Origin: Cymbomonas tetramitiformis
Lineage: Eukaryota > Chlorophyta > Pyramimonadophyceae > Pyramimonadales > Pyramimonadaceae
Reading direction: 5' to 3'
Assembly (NCBI GenBank): GCA_001247695.2
Contig: LGRX02034663.1
Span: forward strand, 1-64,000
DNA: 64,000 nucleotides
Part shown: positions 51,402-62,992 of the stretch, in pieces
Position numbering within the stretch: position 1 is the stretch's first letter
How the letters are laid out: each line of letters begins with the position of its first letter
Program-made: the position numbers and the translations under genes
Notes under the pieces: generated by a model
Told to the model about the DNA's origin: nothing
The model's database searches: none
The model's input: the letters and a program-made list of their open reading frames with translations, nothing else

Positions 51402-53605
51402 ATGGAAATAAAAATAGATAAAGCCATAAGCGGCAGCATAATTATGACATATTACATAATGAGACACCTCTTGAGATGTGAGGAAAATATTATTAAAACA
51501 CGAGCGGAAATGCAAACAACCACTTACGGGCCCACTATCATGCTTCTTCATATAATGGCGGGACTCAGCAAAATGAAGTTGAACCCTAAACAATATTTCC
51601 CGGGACCCAGAGTCATAATACACCTAGCCCACAAGAGACCTAAGGCCTGCAAAAGGATAAGCAAGAGCGCCTTGAAATACATGATTCAAAACCCCAAAAT
51701 GGCATGGCTTTGGGAGAGGACACGGACCCAAAATACAAAGAAATCTAAAATGAATTCACCTCTAAGAATAATGAAACATAAAACCCACCACAAGAAGGAT
51801 AACGATACCAAACAATATAAAATGCCTGAACCTGAGCAGCTGTTAAGCGGTGGAGCAAGCACCGAAGATAATGCAGTAGTTGAAACCAAAATGGCCACGG
51901 AATCACTCCTTTCAGAAAAGGGGTGGTTAAATGCAACTCATGTTGGTGATGCAATGGAAATACGGGACCCGAGTACCATAGCCCCTATGGACCTTACAGA
52001 CATGATGCTGAAGATGACAGGGGAGGACCAAAAACTCACACAACTCATTAATAGCAGACTCAAGAAATATGGCCACACACAAATAGGCGTGTGTGACAAT
52101 TTACATTGGCGTCTCATAATGATCCGCTCATCATCATCTGGGAAAATATAAGCTTACATATATGACCCCTTTGGAGATAAAGCCGAAAGAGAAACATTAA
52201 TATGATTGAGGTAGCACTCAAATCCTGGTTGAAAATTTTCATAACCATTACAGAATATAAGGAATCCACAATTACCATTAGCAAGGATACATTTCAAACA
52301 GATACATACAACTGTGGCACATGGGTAGCAAAAACCGCCTTCAGATGGGCACAATGGAACAGAGGCTCGCACCAGACTTCATTTTTCGAGTACCTAAAAT
52401 CTGATTTATGTATTGGGGAGTATGGCAACAAAACGATGCAAAAGGAAATACATAAATACCGATTAGAAATGAGGAAAGAAATAGGGCTGCAGGCCAAGAA
52501 TACCCGTAACACACTGGAGCTCAAACACTTGGAGCACGCTGGAAATGACGCCGCAATCAGCGGCCCTAATATGACCTCACCTTCCCACCATATCCTCGCA
52601 CGTAGAGGTGCCACACCCAAAAAGCAGATAGAAACTCTGATATAAACTTTTAGATTGAAATGGAAGACACACACCACTAATGAAACAATTGTTTCAGAAA
52701 CCATCGAATCGCATAGGAAATATCATCACACCTCGAGCACGGATAACACCAATATTCAAATTCATCTTCTTGTGACTAATGACATATGGTCAACTGCAGT
52801 CCACATCATTCCAGAAAGAAAGATTATTCACTGTGAGTTTGATATCTCTAACAATAAACACCAGAAAGACATTTCTACACTTTTCCCTCAAGACCTGAGG
52901 GTGCACCGCATAACCTTGAAACTGGGAGTACATCCGAATAACATGGGGGTTTTCAATTTTACACTAGCCCACAAAGTCTGTCACATCCTGCACAACACTA
53001 AATTCTTCTCAGCCGAGCACAATTAAACAGAGACCTACTATACGAACTTGAAAACCTAAACATTAGAATTCTACCACAAACGGGCAGAGAAGCCAGGATA
53101 ATCAAACACGAAAATAACAAAGCCATTTCGACCATACGACAATCACTGAGAACCCACCTTCCGAAAATTGATGCACATCCAACAAAGCCAAATTCTGAGC
53201 ACAAAGACTGTAAATCCACTCACACTGCTTATAACCACCTCATCTCAGGCAAAGGAAAGCCTTCTTGTGAACCCCACACATATGGATACCGCAGGAAACA
53301 CTCTCATAAGCAAAAGAGAATAATCCTTAAAACCAAATGCACAAACAAAATCTTTGATATTGAGAACATTTATGACGCAGATGGCAGATGCATACTACAA
53401 AAAGCAAAACACAAAAACGCCATGAGACAGTCAGAAGAAATAGACCGACTCACAAAACTACAACTAGCACAACACTCTAACAATTTGATTATAATGGGTA
53501 TGAATATGAGAGGCCTCCGACACCACAAAGAAGATAAAGACAGTTTAATCAAATTAGAAACAATCTGCAATCTTTTAATTGACGGACGGGCTGATATAAT
53601 ATGTA
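51402..53605 (+). pseudogene. LINE copy 2, 5' part: Ulp1-like protease and AP-endonuclease start
   Basis: Broken across frames: 51402-52151, a TAA, then text containing IYDPFG, then 52202-52645, a TAA, 52655-53026, and a shift into 53024-53605. Catalytic elements of a C48 (Ulp1/SENP-type) cysteine protease occur in order: LHWRLIMI (His, about 52102), YDPFG (Asp, about 52157) and QTDTYNCGTWV (Gln and Cys, about 52294-52325). At the end, NLIIMGMNMRGL and ICNLLIDGRADIICM (about 53480-53605) match the first strand and helix of AP-type LINE endonucleases. There sequence jumps directly to the LINE 3' end, an internal deletion. Ulp1-like domains are known in NeSL/Utopia LINEs, which have a different endonuclease. 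Confidence 0.7.
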
Positions 53606-56587
53606 TGGTTATTGGACGGGTGATGACCCCTACGTTCTCCCAGGTGGTGGATGCTATAAGGATGATTTTTCGGATGTCGTTATCATAGCTACAGACAGTG
53701 CACCCAGCGATACTCAACCAGCCTTTGACTGGAGGCCTACACAGAAAAAGATTGCTAGATGGTTCCTCAATGTCCTTCCTAAGTCCAGAGTCACGGAGAA
53801 GAGACTAGAATACACCGGAGTCAGCCCTGATATTTGGAATGAAGTTCTGAACGAAAGGGACAACGTACTTCCTTCTTCGCTGTGCCCATGGCCCACTCAA
53901 GACCCCCCCTATCATCAGAATAGTGCTGAGCATTATTATGGCGGTCACCATGACACGACAATCACCAATGCAACTTCTAAGCCCTTCATTAGCACCGTGA
54001 AATGGCCCAAAGCACTTACACTCATGGGGTGGTAGCACTTCAAATTTGTCGCACCGGGTATTTTATTTGTCGTGTCGCAAGACATACTGGAATTATACCG
54101 TGCGACAGAAATGAGCTGGGGCCTCATGTCTGTCGCAGGTGCGACAATCATGAGGACCACGCTCATTTCTGTCGTGAAAATTCACAGAAAATTTCCGAAA
54201 ATGAAATTAAGCTAGAGGGAACAGCGAATAGTACCGCGATTATGACTTGAAAAACAAAATTACTGAACGAGTAGTACCGCGAATATTACATAAAACACAG
54301 GTGTATTATACGATCACTTGGGGACATTCATATAGCACGAGGCATACATGAGTAGCAAGCAAGCAAGCATTTCAGATGGATAAAGATACTAAGAGAAAAA
54401 CCGATTACTCTCTTAAAAAATATTAGCATAAATACTTATTACTACTAGGCTGCTAGTTTCTAATACAAGGATTCAACTACCCGAGGGCGATATGAAAATC
54501 TAAACTAGGAAACTAGAGCACAACGCACGTTCCAAAATCTTCAGAACCAAAACGTTTCCTGCAGCACACGAACAGCGAATCAGTCAGGACGTTGGGGATC
54601 GAACCCAATACCGACAGCCAACTGCTGTCCGCATTTCATCCTCGGGTGGGCGTCTACGTACAAAATAGACGTTTTGAAAACAGCAGCGGAACAGTGGGTG
54701 GAAAATCTAAAATTCTGAACATCAATAATCGGCGAAACCTAAACAGAGCTGGAAGTCACAGGATGCCGCGAGCACTCTGCTGGCGGCATAAAAAGATGCT
54801 CGGCGTAAAAAACAAAACCTGCAAAAAACGAAACGCTGATTAGTAAAGACGTTGGGAATCGAACCCAACCCGTCGGAGAATCCCACCGGTCTCCAAGCAC
54901 CCCTTCAGCTTAGTAGGGCCAGAGGGAAAGATGCCGCCAGGAATGTTGCTGGCGGCTTCAGAAAAGGCACAGCATGAATTATACACTATGGCCGTTGCTG
55001 GCGCCTTCAGAAAAGGCACAGCATAAACCTGCAAAAAAACAGAGCGCTGCTCAGGAAAGAAGAATTCCTGTTGAAAATTGAACCCAAACCGTCAGGCGGG
55101 ATGCAAAGACGCCCGACGGCCTCCAATCATCCATGTATCGCAGGATGGGCTGCTGGTGGGATGCGGCTCATGTGAGAACATCGCAGGAACGCCCCCCCGC
55201 CGGGTTCCACGCATGCACACGAAAACATGGTCGATATGAAATATCGCTAAAGAAAAGTAGCGCGCAAAAATCATTAATCAAACAAAAACACAAGCCGCGC
55301 GCTGAGACAGCGAGCAGGTAGGCGCAAGATAAGAGCTTGGAGAAAAATGAAAACGTTGCCGACCAGGATCATACCATATCCACTTTTGTCCGGGCCGCGC
55401 CGCCGATAGGAGTGGTGAGATGATCTTGAATGACGAGATGCGTAAATAATTGTAAATTCCGCATATCTTCGGGGTAAAATATGGAATTGTTACCCGTGTC
55501 TCTCGTTGTCGGTTACGAACGATCGGTCGAAAGAATCCGGGGTAGGACTGCCGAGATGCTATCGTATCATGATTGGCCGGTAAAGCGCGAGCGCTCGACA
55601 CAATCATGGTAGGACTGCTGACATGGATGAAAAACAGCATATATATCTTCGTGGTATAATTTTGAATTGTTAAACGTTTCTCTCGTTGTCGGTCGAAAGA
55701 ATCCGGGGTAGGACTGCTGAGATGCTATCGTATCATGATTGGCCGGTAAAGCGCGAGCGCTCGACACAATCCGGGGTAGGACTGCTGACATGGGCAGAAA
55801 ATTTTCGAAAAATTTCCAACGGCATAATTTTTGAGGGACAGCTCCTGCGGTGTGGCCTGTTGATGTCACTTTTTTCCAGGAAACCTGTTTCGCTCCTTTA
55901 AGGGAAACGAAATGAAAAACAGCATATTTCTGAAAAAGCTGCGAAGCGTCGTTAATATAAACGAATCTTTTGCGACACGACAAATAAAATACCCCGTGCG
56001 ACACAAATGAGGGGCTACCCTCATGGGGTACCTCCCTCCTCTTTTTGGTACTGTCCTCAACACGATAGGTGTTCCCCGTAGCAAGATTAAATCTCTCCTT
56101 AAAAAACTTTCAAGAATCTGTAGGCAACACACCAGAAATAGGCGAGACGTATTTCTGTTAAACACCTCCACCACCTTGTACACTGACCCGCATACAGTTG
56201 ACATCCCGGGCAATGAGACCATGATGGGAAATGTGTGGCTGTGCAAAATTTAAACACTTTTCAAATTCTCCTGCAATAATTTTTTCAAAAGTCTTGCAAT
56301 AAAAGATACTTGTCCTCTAGGAGGGCCCCTCCCCCTCCCCTCCCCCACCACCTCCCCCTCTCCCTGCCCACCCTGACCCCCCTTCCTTCGTCACCAAATA
56401 CCCCCTTAATTCTTCGACTTCCCTCCCCACCGCTCAGATTCAGCCCCCCCTCCACTCACCCGGCCATGGCTGCTTCTCCACCTTCTAGAGTTTTTTGCTT
56501 AGCACCTAGCTTTTTCTCTAGATGTCACCCTGCTGAAAAGTGGGCTGAGCCCCTTTGTGGGCGCGCTATAGTAGAGGGAGTAGCCCT
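53606..56587 (+). pseudogene. LINE copy 2, 3' part, interrupted
   Basis: 53606-54030 and 56020-56587 match 39971-40395 and the following 3' end of LINE copy 1 (residual methyltransferase domain, C terminus, pyrimidine-rich untranslated region). The 1989-bp insertion 54031-56019 separates them. It stops within the untranslated region at GGGAGTAGCCC, where copy 3 begins, and lacks its own (TTA)n tail. Confidence 0.85.
54031..56019. mobile_element. Mutator-type non-autonomous element
   Basis: 1989 bp flanked by a perfect 10-bp duplication CTCATGGGGT (54021-54030, 56020-56029). Long inverted ends (~50 bp) start GGTAGC and contain ATTTTATTTGTCGTGTCGCA. Long TIRs with 9-11 bp duplications are typical of Mutator-like elements. 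No transposase ORF. The interior holds three diverged ~230-bp units (about 54560, 54800, 55040), two of which carry GGGATCGAACCCAA-like words (reverse-complement tRNA B-box), and a ~180-bp duplication around 55500-55800 with AAGCGCGAGCGCTCGACACA. Confidence 0.85.
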
Positions 56588-57794
56588 TCGGCGGTTATGA
56601 CTACCTTGGAAATGGGACATAAAGCGGCTAACACCGTCCCTGGATTTTCAGGAACATGGATTCTTCCGCTGTCTCCCAAAAACCAAAAGAGATGGTTTGA
56701 TAAAGGTTTTAAACTTGTTTTCAGATTCCCGCATAACACTATTCCATTTATCCCACATGGTTATTGGACGGGTGATGACCCCTACGTTCTCCCAGGTGGC
56801 GGATGCTATAAGGATGATTTTTCGGATGTCGGTATCATAGCTATAGACAGTGCACCCAGTGATACTCAACCAGCCTTTGACTGGAGGCCTACACAGAAAA
56901 AGATTGCCAGATGGTTCCTCAATGTCCTTCCTAAGTCCAGAGTCACGGAGAAGAGGCTGGAATACACAGGAGTCAGCCCTGATATTTGGAATGAAGTTAT
57001 GAACGAAGGCGACAAAGTACTTCCTTCCTCGCTTTGCCCATGGCCCACTCAAGACCCTCCCTATCATCAGAGTGATGCTGAGCATTATTATGGTGGTCAC
57101 CATGACACGACAATCACCAACGCAAACTCAAAGCCCTTTATTAGCACCGTGAAATGGCCCAAAGTACTTACACTCATGGGATACCTCCCTCCTCTTTTTG
57201 GTACTGTCCTCAACACGATAGGTGTTCCCCGTGGCAAGATTAAACCTCTCCTTAAAAAACTTTCAAGAATCTGTAGGCAACACACCAAAAATAGGCGAGA
57301 CGTGTTTCTGTTAAACACCACTACCACCTTAAACACTGACCCGCATACAGTTGACATCCCGAGCAGTGAGACTATGACAGAAACAGAAGCTGTGCAGCAA
57401 TCAAACGACTTTCTCCAAACCCTTCTGCAGTAATTTTCAAAAGCTTTGCAATACAAGATGGTTCCCCGTCCCCTAGGGGCCCTGCCCACCCTGACCTTCC
57501 TCAACGTCTCCAAATACCCCCTTAATTCTTCGACTTCCTTCCCCACCGCTCAGATTCAGCCACCCCTCCACCCACCCGGCCATGGCTGCTTCTCCATCTT
57601 CTAGAGTTTTTTGCTTAGCACCTAGCTTTTTCTCTAGATGTCACCCTGCTGAAAAGTGGGCTGAGCCCCTTTGTGGGCGCGCTATAGTAGAGGGAGTAGC
57701 CCCTAGTGTTTTCACTAGCCTGCTTTGCAGGGTTACCGCACTCTCAGGACTTTGTCCCCTTTGCTAGCGTAAATGTTTTATTATTATTATTATT
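56588..57794 (+). mobile_element. LINE copy 3, 3'-end fragment
   Basis: Starts abruptly at TTCGGCGGTTATGAC, equivalent to about 39799 of copy 1, and continues nearly identically through the methyltransferase-like C terminus (stop 57433), a shortened pyrimidine-rich stretch and the conserved 3' end, finishing in (TTA)n at about 57776-57794. Only a handful of substitutions separate it from copy 1, so both are recent. It abuts copy 2 with no spacer. Confidence 0.88.
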
Positions 57795-57997
57795 GTGGAC
57801 GTGCAAGAGTGGTGGAGAGTGAATGCGCACAAGTTCCCTTCCGTAGCTAGAATGGCTAGACAGTTCCTGGGTGTGCCTGCCTCCACTGCGGTGGTGGAGC
57901 GTGCCTTCTCTATTGTCACGGCGGCGTGCACTCAGATCTGAGGAAGAACCTCACTGAGAAAACAATAGAGCATTCACTTATGGCCGCATTGAATTAG
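57795..57997 (+). pseudogene. hAT transposase C-terminal remnant
   Basis: The first frame reads DVQEWWRVNAHKFPSVARMA, then FLGVPASTAVVERAFS, the conserved hAT dimerisation block (WW, FP, P-x-S, ER-x-FS). A one-base shift near 57930 is needed to reach DLRKNLTEKTIEHSLMAALN and the stop. The catalytic part is absent; LINE copy 3 ends exactly where the remnant begins, so the LINE probably inserted into it. Confidence 0.8.
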
Positions 57998-58129
57998 GTT
58001 AGATATATACATATAGTAGTTTAAAACACTTTGTGTTGTAGGCGCTAAGAGCCAACTCTGAAACCCATTCTGATATATCGATAATATCGATATGCCGATA
58101 TATCGGCTAGTGTAAAGTAATATTAGTAT

Positions 58130-58280
58130 TGATTGATTGTCACCCCTGACTTATCAGAATCAATTGATATAGACTCTAAAAAATCAGAATCAATTGATTA
58201 GGCCTCTAAATAAATCAGAATCAATTGATACCAGCCTCAACTTATCAAAATCAATTGATTATTGTGTCAAAAATATCGGA
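58130..58280. repeat. AATCAATTGAT repeats
   Basis: Four to five copies of AATCAATTGAT spaced about 35-50 bp apart, preceded by nested ATATCGAT palindromes at 58073-58105. The gag-C reading frame begins within them by chance. Confidence 0.6.
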
Positions 58281-58319
58281 ATCGATCGATAACACCGCGC
58301 ACAACCGATACCATACCTT

Positions 58320-59265
58320 GGTCCGTAGATTAGAGACAATTTTCGATGATGTGGGTGCGCAGCACTCTGCGACACCCCACACGCCGCAGCTGCCAGCTCC
58401 GACCACCGCAGCTGCGAGAGAGATTCTTGAGAAGTGTATGCAGCTTGCTCGCGACAATTTTGACAGAAAGGTTGCGAAGGTCGTTGCCACCAAAATACTT
58501 GGAGACAAATCGGACCGCTTCGCTGGCACAGAGACCGACGCAGTCGACATTTTTTCACAAATCATGCATGAGTTGCGGGCACAGTTTTTGCTCCAGTCAC
58601 AGGCGTTTGCTCCCCTGTTTGACTTGGCCAACATGACTGTTGAGGCTAGGCATGAGGCAAATGAATTGCTGCTTTCGGCTCTGACGTTTCTGGCTCGACC
58701 TGGCTCGCCTGCTCGTGATTGGCTTGAGGCCTCTGGGTCTGACGTTCCTGGAGATGGCAAGCGTGCTGCCCTTGAGGTGGTACGCATGCTCTAGGAACGC
58801 TCAGAGCCCTTTGACTCTTTTGAGTCGCTGCTGGCGGTTCGCATCCCCAGCAGCGGAGATCCTGACCGTGGCATCCGTGAGTTCAATGGCCTGTTGCGGG
58901 ACGTTCAGCGTTCCCACAACTTGCCAGAGGACGCGGTGAAGCGGCAGTTTCTCAAGGCTCTCGGCAATTCGGCTTTATACCGTGATTTGGCTAATTCCTT
59001 GGCTCGAGCTGACCAGCGGCAGGGCGTGTCTCTTTTGACTATTCAGGCTCGTGTGCGGGAGCAGTTCCGCCACGGCCTGAAGGTCTCTGACACCCCTGTC
59101 TGTGCTCTGTCATTCGGCGATGGCGCGTCTGGCCTAGCTGCGGCGTTGTCCAGTCTGCAGAAGCAGCTGGAGCGCATGCAGCAGAACATTCGTGACCTAA
59201 TAAAAGCGGCAGAAGCGGGAAGGGTCACCGCCTGCGGGCAAACACCTTCCCCGCTCTGCTGCTAA
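58320..59265 (+). pseudogene. gag C: third member of the TR-GAG gag family, truncated
   Basis: From about 58320 the frame matches gag B and gag 2 (block IFDDVGAQHS, then NFDRKVAKV, RFAGTETDA and FAPLFDLAN). An in-frame TAG at 58792-58794 interrupts it; the same frame continues to 59265, ending in a coiled-coil-like LQKQLERMQQNIRDLIKAAE. It lacks the zinc knuckle and everything beyond, replaced by the TCCAAGG repeat array. The 5' end is fused to AATCAATTGAT repeats. No LTR was recognised. Confidence 0.7.
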
Positions 59266-59284
59266 GCCCTACAAAATAAGGATT

Positions 59285-60235
59285 ATTCCAAGGGCTTGGA
59301 CCGTCGGCTTGGAACCCCATAGGACCCGGTAGGACAGGTATGTGTTTGAGAGGCGTTGGCGTTAACACTGGGAATTCCAAGGGCTTGGACAGCAAATGTC
59401 CAGGTCCAAGCCCCGTCCAAGCCGCGGTCCAAGGGCTTGGACCTGGACATTTGCTATCCAAGCCCTTGGAACCCCCTTGGAATTTACATAAAATTCCAAT
59501 CGGTTTCCAAGCCGTTGGACCGTCGGTTTGGAATACCGTAGGACCCATTTGGACCGTCGGCTTGGAACCCCGTTGGACCCGCTTGGACCATCGGCTTGGA
59601 TTCCCATAGGATTTTTTTAGATTGGCGATTCCAAGGGGGTTCCAAATGCTTGGACGGGGCTCGGACCTTATTAAACGGGCATTCCAATGGGGTTCCAAAG
59701 GCTTGGACGGGGCTTAGACTCTGCCAAACGGTGATTCCGAGGAGGGTCCAAGGGCTTGGACGCTGCAAAAAAACAGGTTCCAAAGGGGTTCCAAAGACTT
59801 GGACGGGTCTTGGACTCCGTCAAAAGAAGTTTCCGAGGGGGTTCCAAGGGCTTGGATAGGGCTTGGACTCAGTTAAACAGAGATTCCAACGTGATTCCAA
59901 GGGCTTGGAAGCTGTTAAATTAAGGTTCCAAGCGAGTTCCGAGGGCTTGGACGGGGCTTAGAATCTGTTAAACGAGAATTGCATGGCCAGGTTCCATTGT
60001 TCCAAAGCTTTGGAACAATGTTTCCAAAAGCTTGGACGGACATGTTCCAAAGGCTTGGAACCATGGTTCCAAATACATTTATTTTGCTTCATACATTTCA
60101 TTAATTTCAAACGCTTGGAACCGCATTTCCAACGATTTGGAACAACGTTTCCAAAAGGCTTAAACATATATGGCTCCAAAGGCTTAAACGGACATGGTTC
60201 CAAAGACTTGGAACCATGGCTCCAAATACATTTAC
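59285..60235. repeat. TCCAAGGGCTTGGA palindromic repeat array
   Basis: Roughly two dozen copies of TTCCAAGGGCTTGGA and variants (TCCAAGCCCTTGGA, TCCAAAGGCTTGGA) lie in ~60-65 bp units of the type GATTCCAAGGGGGTTCC...GCTTGGACGGGGCTTGGAC..AAAC. Members reappear at 61930, 62160, 62825-62945 and 63890-63970. Confidence 0.85.
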
Positions 60236-60239
60236 AGTG

Positions 60240-61370
60240 AGAATATGCAGGTATGCAGGGTTAAGGGGTACTGCGCAGTTCCAAAATACACTTGCAATTG
60301 TTGCTACATTGTTTTCATGTTTCTTTGCACACATACATTATGATGTCGTGTGCATGCTGTACACAGAAAGTTTAAAGGTTGCGATGCTAAGTTGCAAATA
60401 CGTCATCATCATTGGATAAATAACATTACTTGACAGAGTTACAAGTGCGTGGGATCTAGGTTCAGGCTAATAATGCTATCACAAGTCAGGGATTCTACCG
60501 AAAGCTGCAAGCTTTCGAAACTACTCTTAAAACTACTCTAATTAGTTTGAAACTTTTAAATTGAAATCTGTTCCGCTAATTGCAAGCACTGACGCACTTG
60601 AAACACGACCTGCGAACATGCCGTAAAACAGAACAAAATCAGCGTTCATCAGACGCCGAACCGCAAGTAAAATAATAAACTTCAGTCAACGAAACGCAAA
60701 TCAGATCCAACGTTTAAACAGTCTTACCTGCGATAGAGCAATTCTCGACCCGGGCGGTACCAATCCCTGAAAAAGTAAAACACAAAGCTCAGTTCTACAC
60801 GCATATGTGGAAAACATACCGGCGTGTTATGGCCGATTCTCGAGCATCGGTACTATTTTGGGCTGACGCTATTTTTAAAAGTGCAGGTTTGTGGGATTAA
60901 TGATACGGTGTTGCTACTACGATGATGCTGAACTGTTTTCAAACAAAATGCTGAAAACAACTCTGCGCGCGCAACATGCAAGGCTGCTAGATAACGGCAG
61001 GTACGTTCAAGAACTGTCGTTGCGGCATTCTCAGTGTCACAGCGAATTGAGCCCGTACCGTTTGAATAACTCCGCCGCAGAGATCTTTCAGACTTCCTGG
61101 AATCGCGTTTACGTCCCGGACCCGAGCGTCACCGGAGAATTTCCTGCAGATCTCCACAAAGTAATCTTGCGAAAAATGAGAAGAAAGAAGACACGGCTAA
61201 GCTCATATAGATAATTACAGTACAAACCTGGACATACAATACTGCAAGTCTTCGACGGCGTTGAGGTGAAATATGAAGTTCCGTATTGTAAAGTGTCGGG
61301 TCTTCACTGTGTCCACAGTCCACAGTCACAGAGTACCGTTCGTCTAGCCATTTGAAAATCCATCGTCTTC
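60240..61370. other. Intergenic, nothing recognised
   Basis: No ORF with family features; the open frame 60891-61214 has no recognisable motif. Confidence 0.4.
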
Positions 61371-61376
61371 AAAGGT

Positions 61377-61503
61377 CGCGATACTCGCGATTACTCGCGA
61401 TTACTCGCGATTACTCGCGATTACTAACGATTACTCGCGATTACTCGCGATTACTCGCGATTACTCGCGATTACTCGCGATTACTCGCGATTACTCGCGA
61501 TTA
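61377..61503. repeat. 10-bp satellite (ATTACTCGCG)n
   Basis: About 12 tandem copies of the 10-mer with one ACTAACG variant unit. Confidence 0.95.
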
Positions 61504-61867
61504 TACTACGTACGGCGAAAGACTGAGCAGTCGATCCAACCATTCGTGCACGACGAATCCAATTTAATCTTCGATCTGAGCAGTCCATCGCTATACTGTA
61601 TATTTCTGTTTTCTGGACTGTTGCTTTTTATTTTTGGAGCAAGTCCTTCTACAGAATTCGTCGCAGCTCTATTTTTAGAAATTTCCCGTAAGATGTGCAT
61701 AATTGACGGTAGAAAACAATTTTTCTGCATTTTTCACGTCGCTGCATATCAAAAACATCGGGGCCAAACATATGTCCACTTTTCAAAAAAACAGAAAATT
61801 TTCCGAAATTTTGTTTTTTGGGCTTTTTACACAAAAAACAGCCAAGTATTAAGCTTTGAAATAAGAG

Positions 61868-62205
61868 GCTTCACTTTGGAATTCCAGGGGCATGGAATTT
61901 CTCAAGTGGGAGCAAATGTCCAGTTCCAATGGACTTCCAAGGGCTTGGATAAACCCCCAGAAGTGGACCTAGTCGATTTTTACCAAAAAAGTTCCATGCC
62001 ATTGGTTTGAGTGGGCCAACCCGTTGGAATATTGGTCCTTAGGTGATTTTTGCAATCCTCAAAACGTTCTAAAAAACTTTGTGCGATTCCAATGCTTCAC
62101 TTTGGAATTCCAGAGGCATGGAATTTTTCAAGTGGGAGCAAATGTCCAGTTCCAATGGACTTCCAAGCCTCTGGATTAATCCCCAGAAGTGGACCTAGTC
62201 GATTT
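61868..62205. repeat. 226-bp-spaced direct duplication
   Basis: The ~115-bp block starting GCTTCACTTTGGAATTCCAG recurs 226 bp later, with few changes, each copy containing AAGTGGACCTAGTCGATTTT. Followed by two TCCGGGCGCCCGGA palindromes at about 62257 and 62384. Confidence 0.8.
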
Positions 62206-62462
62206 TTAAGATGGCTTTTCCAAACCGATGGACACCGTAATCCCTGGCCTGTCCGGGCGCCCGGATTGTGCCTAAAAACGTAGAAACCCCGATGTAAAGG
62301 TGACAAACCGGACTTTTGCCGAATGTTGAAGGTATTTAATTCCGACCGCCCGGAACTACGTTCCCACGCGCCGGACCATGGGTCCGGGCGCCCGGAATGC
62401 ATCTGAAAACCTTACAAGTCCGGTCAGACAACTCACACTTCTTACATGGATTCGCAGGAATA

Positions 62463-62960
62463 ATGGCTAGGCAAAGGCGTGGACTAGCTCGAAACGAGAA
62501 CGCGGAAGGCACTCCATGCCCATGCGATCAATGCAGACTCCGATTTTGCTACTCCAAAAAACAGATTAAGCGGCATTTGATCCTACATCCGCCCGTCGCA
62601 CGCCTCTCCAATGACCGAGATCATGAAGAAAACGACTCTCTTGACGGTGCCGAAAGTGTGAATGATGACGGTGAGACGGATCCACCATCAGAGACGGACG
62701 AAGAGGAAGAACACGAGGATGACACATATCTTCATGACCATGCCGAACGGATGCTCCGGAAGATCCGTGAAAACTTCTTCAGCCCGATTGAGTATGCATC
62801 GTCCGACTCGGTGAGTTCGAAATCCCGTCCAAGCCGTTGGAACCATTGTTTAACAATATCCAAGCCCCGTCCAAGCCTTTGGAACAACCTTGGATTCCCC
62901 CACGAAGAAGAGTCCAAGCATCGTCCAAGCCTTTGGAACACCTTTAGAGCCATCACTTAA
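62463..62960 (+). CDS. CACTA-like transposon ORF, first exon, with repeat-derived tail
   Basis: ATG 62463 starts MARQRRGLARNEN, then TPCPCDQCRLRFCYS..QIKRHLILHP near residues 18-44: a CXC-X2-C plus His arrangement typical of En/Spm (CACTA) transposon proteins. An acidic linker follows (ETDEEEEHEDD). A GTGAGT at about 62812 could be a splice donor. Beyond it the open frame runs through TCCAAGCC repeats that encode RPSRWN and RPSLWN three times. The transposase core is not in the window, so this is a partial or dead copy, or the first exon only. Confidence 0.5.
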   Translation: MARQRRGLARNENAEGTPCPCDQCRLRFCYSKKQIKRHLILHPPVARLSNDRDHEENDSLDGAESVNDDGETDPPSETDEEEEHEDDTYLHDHAERMLRKIRENFFSPIEYASSDSVSSKSRPSRWNHCLTISKPRPSLWNNLGFPHEEESKHRPSLWNTFRAIT

Positions 62961-62992
62961 TGTATCGGTCACGTTAAATTGACCTGGAAAGT

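Noticed and set aside
61377..61503. CRISPR-like array
   Set aside because: The repeats are contiguous 10-mers without spacers; no cas genes, and the window is eukaryotic.
61546..62010. Membrane protein ORF of 154 codons
   Set aside because: The hydrophobic N terminus is AT-rich chance coding and the second half lies in the 226-bp duplication and TCCAAGG repeat.
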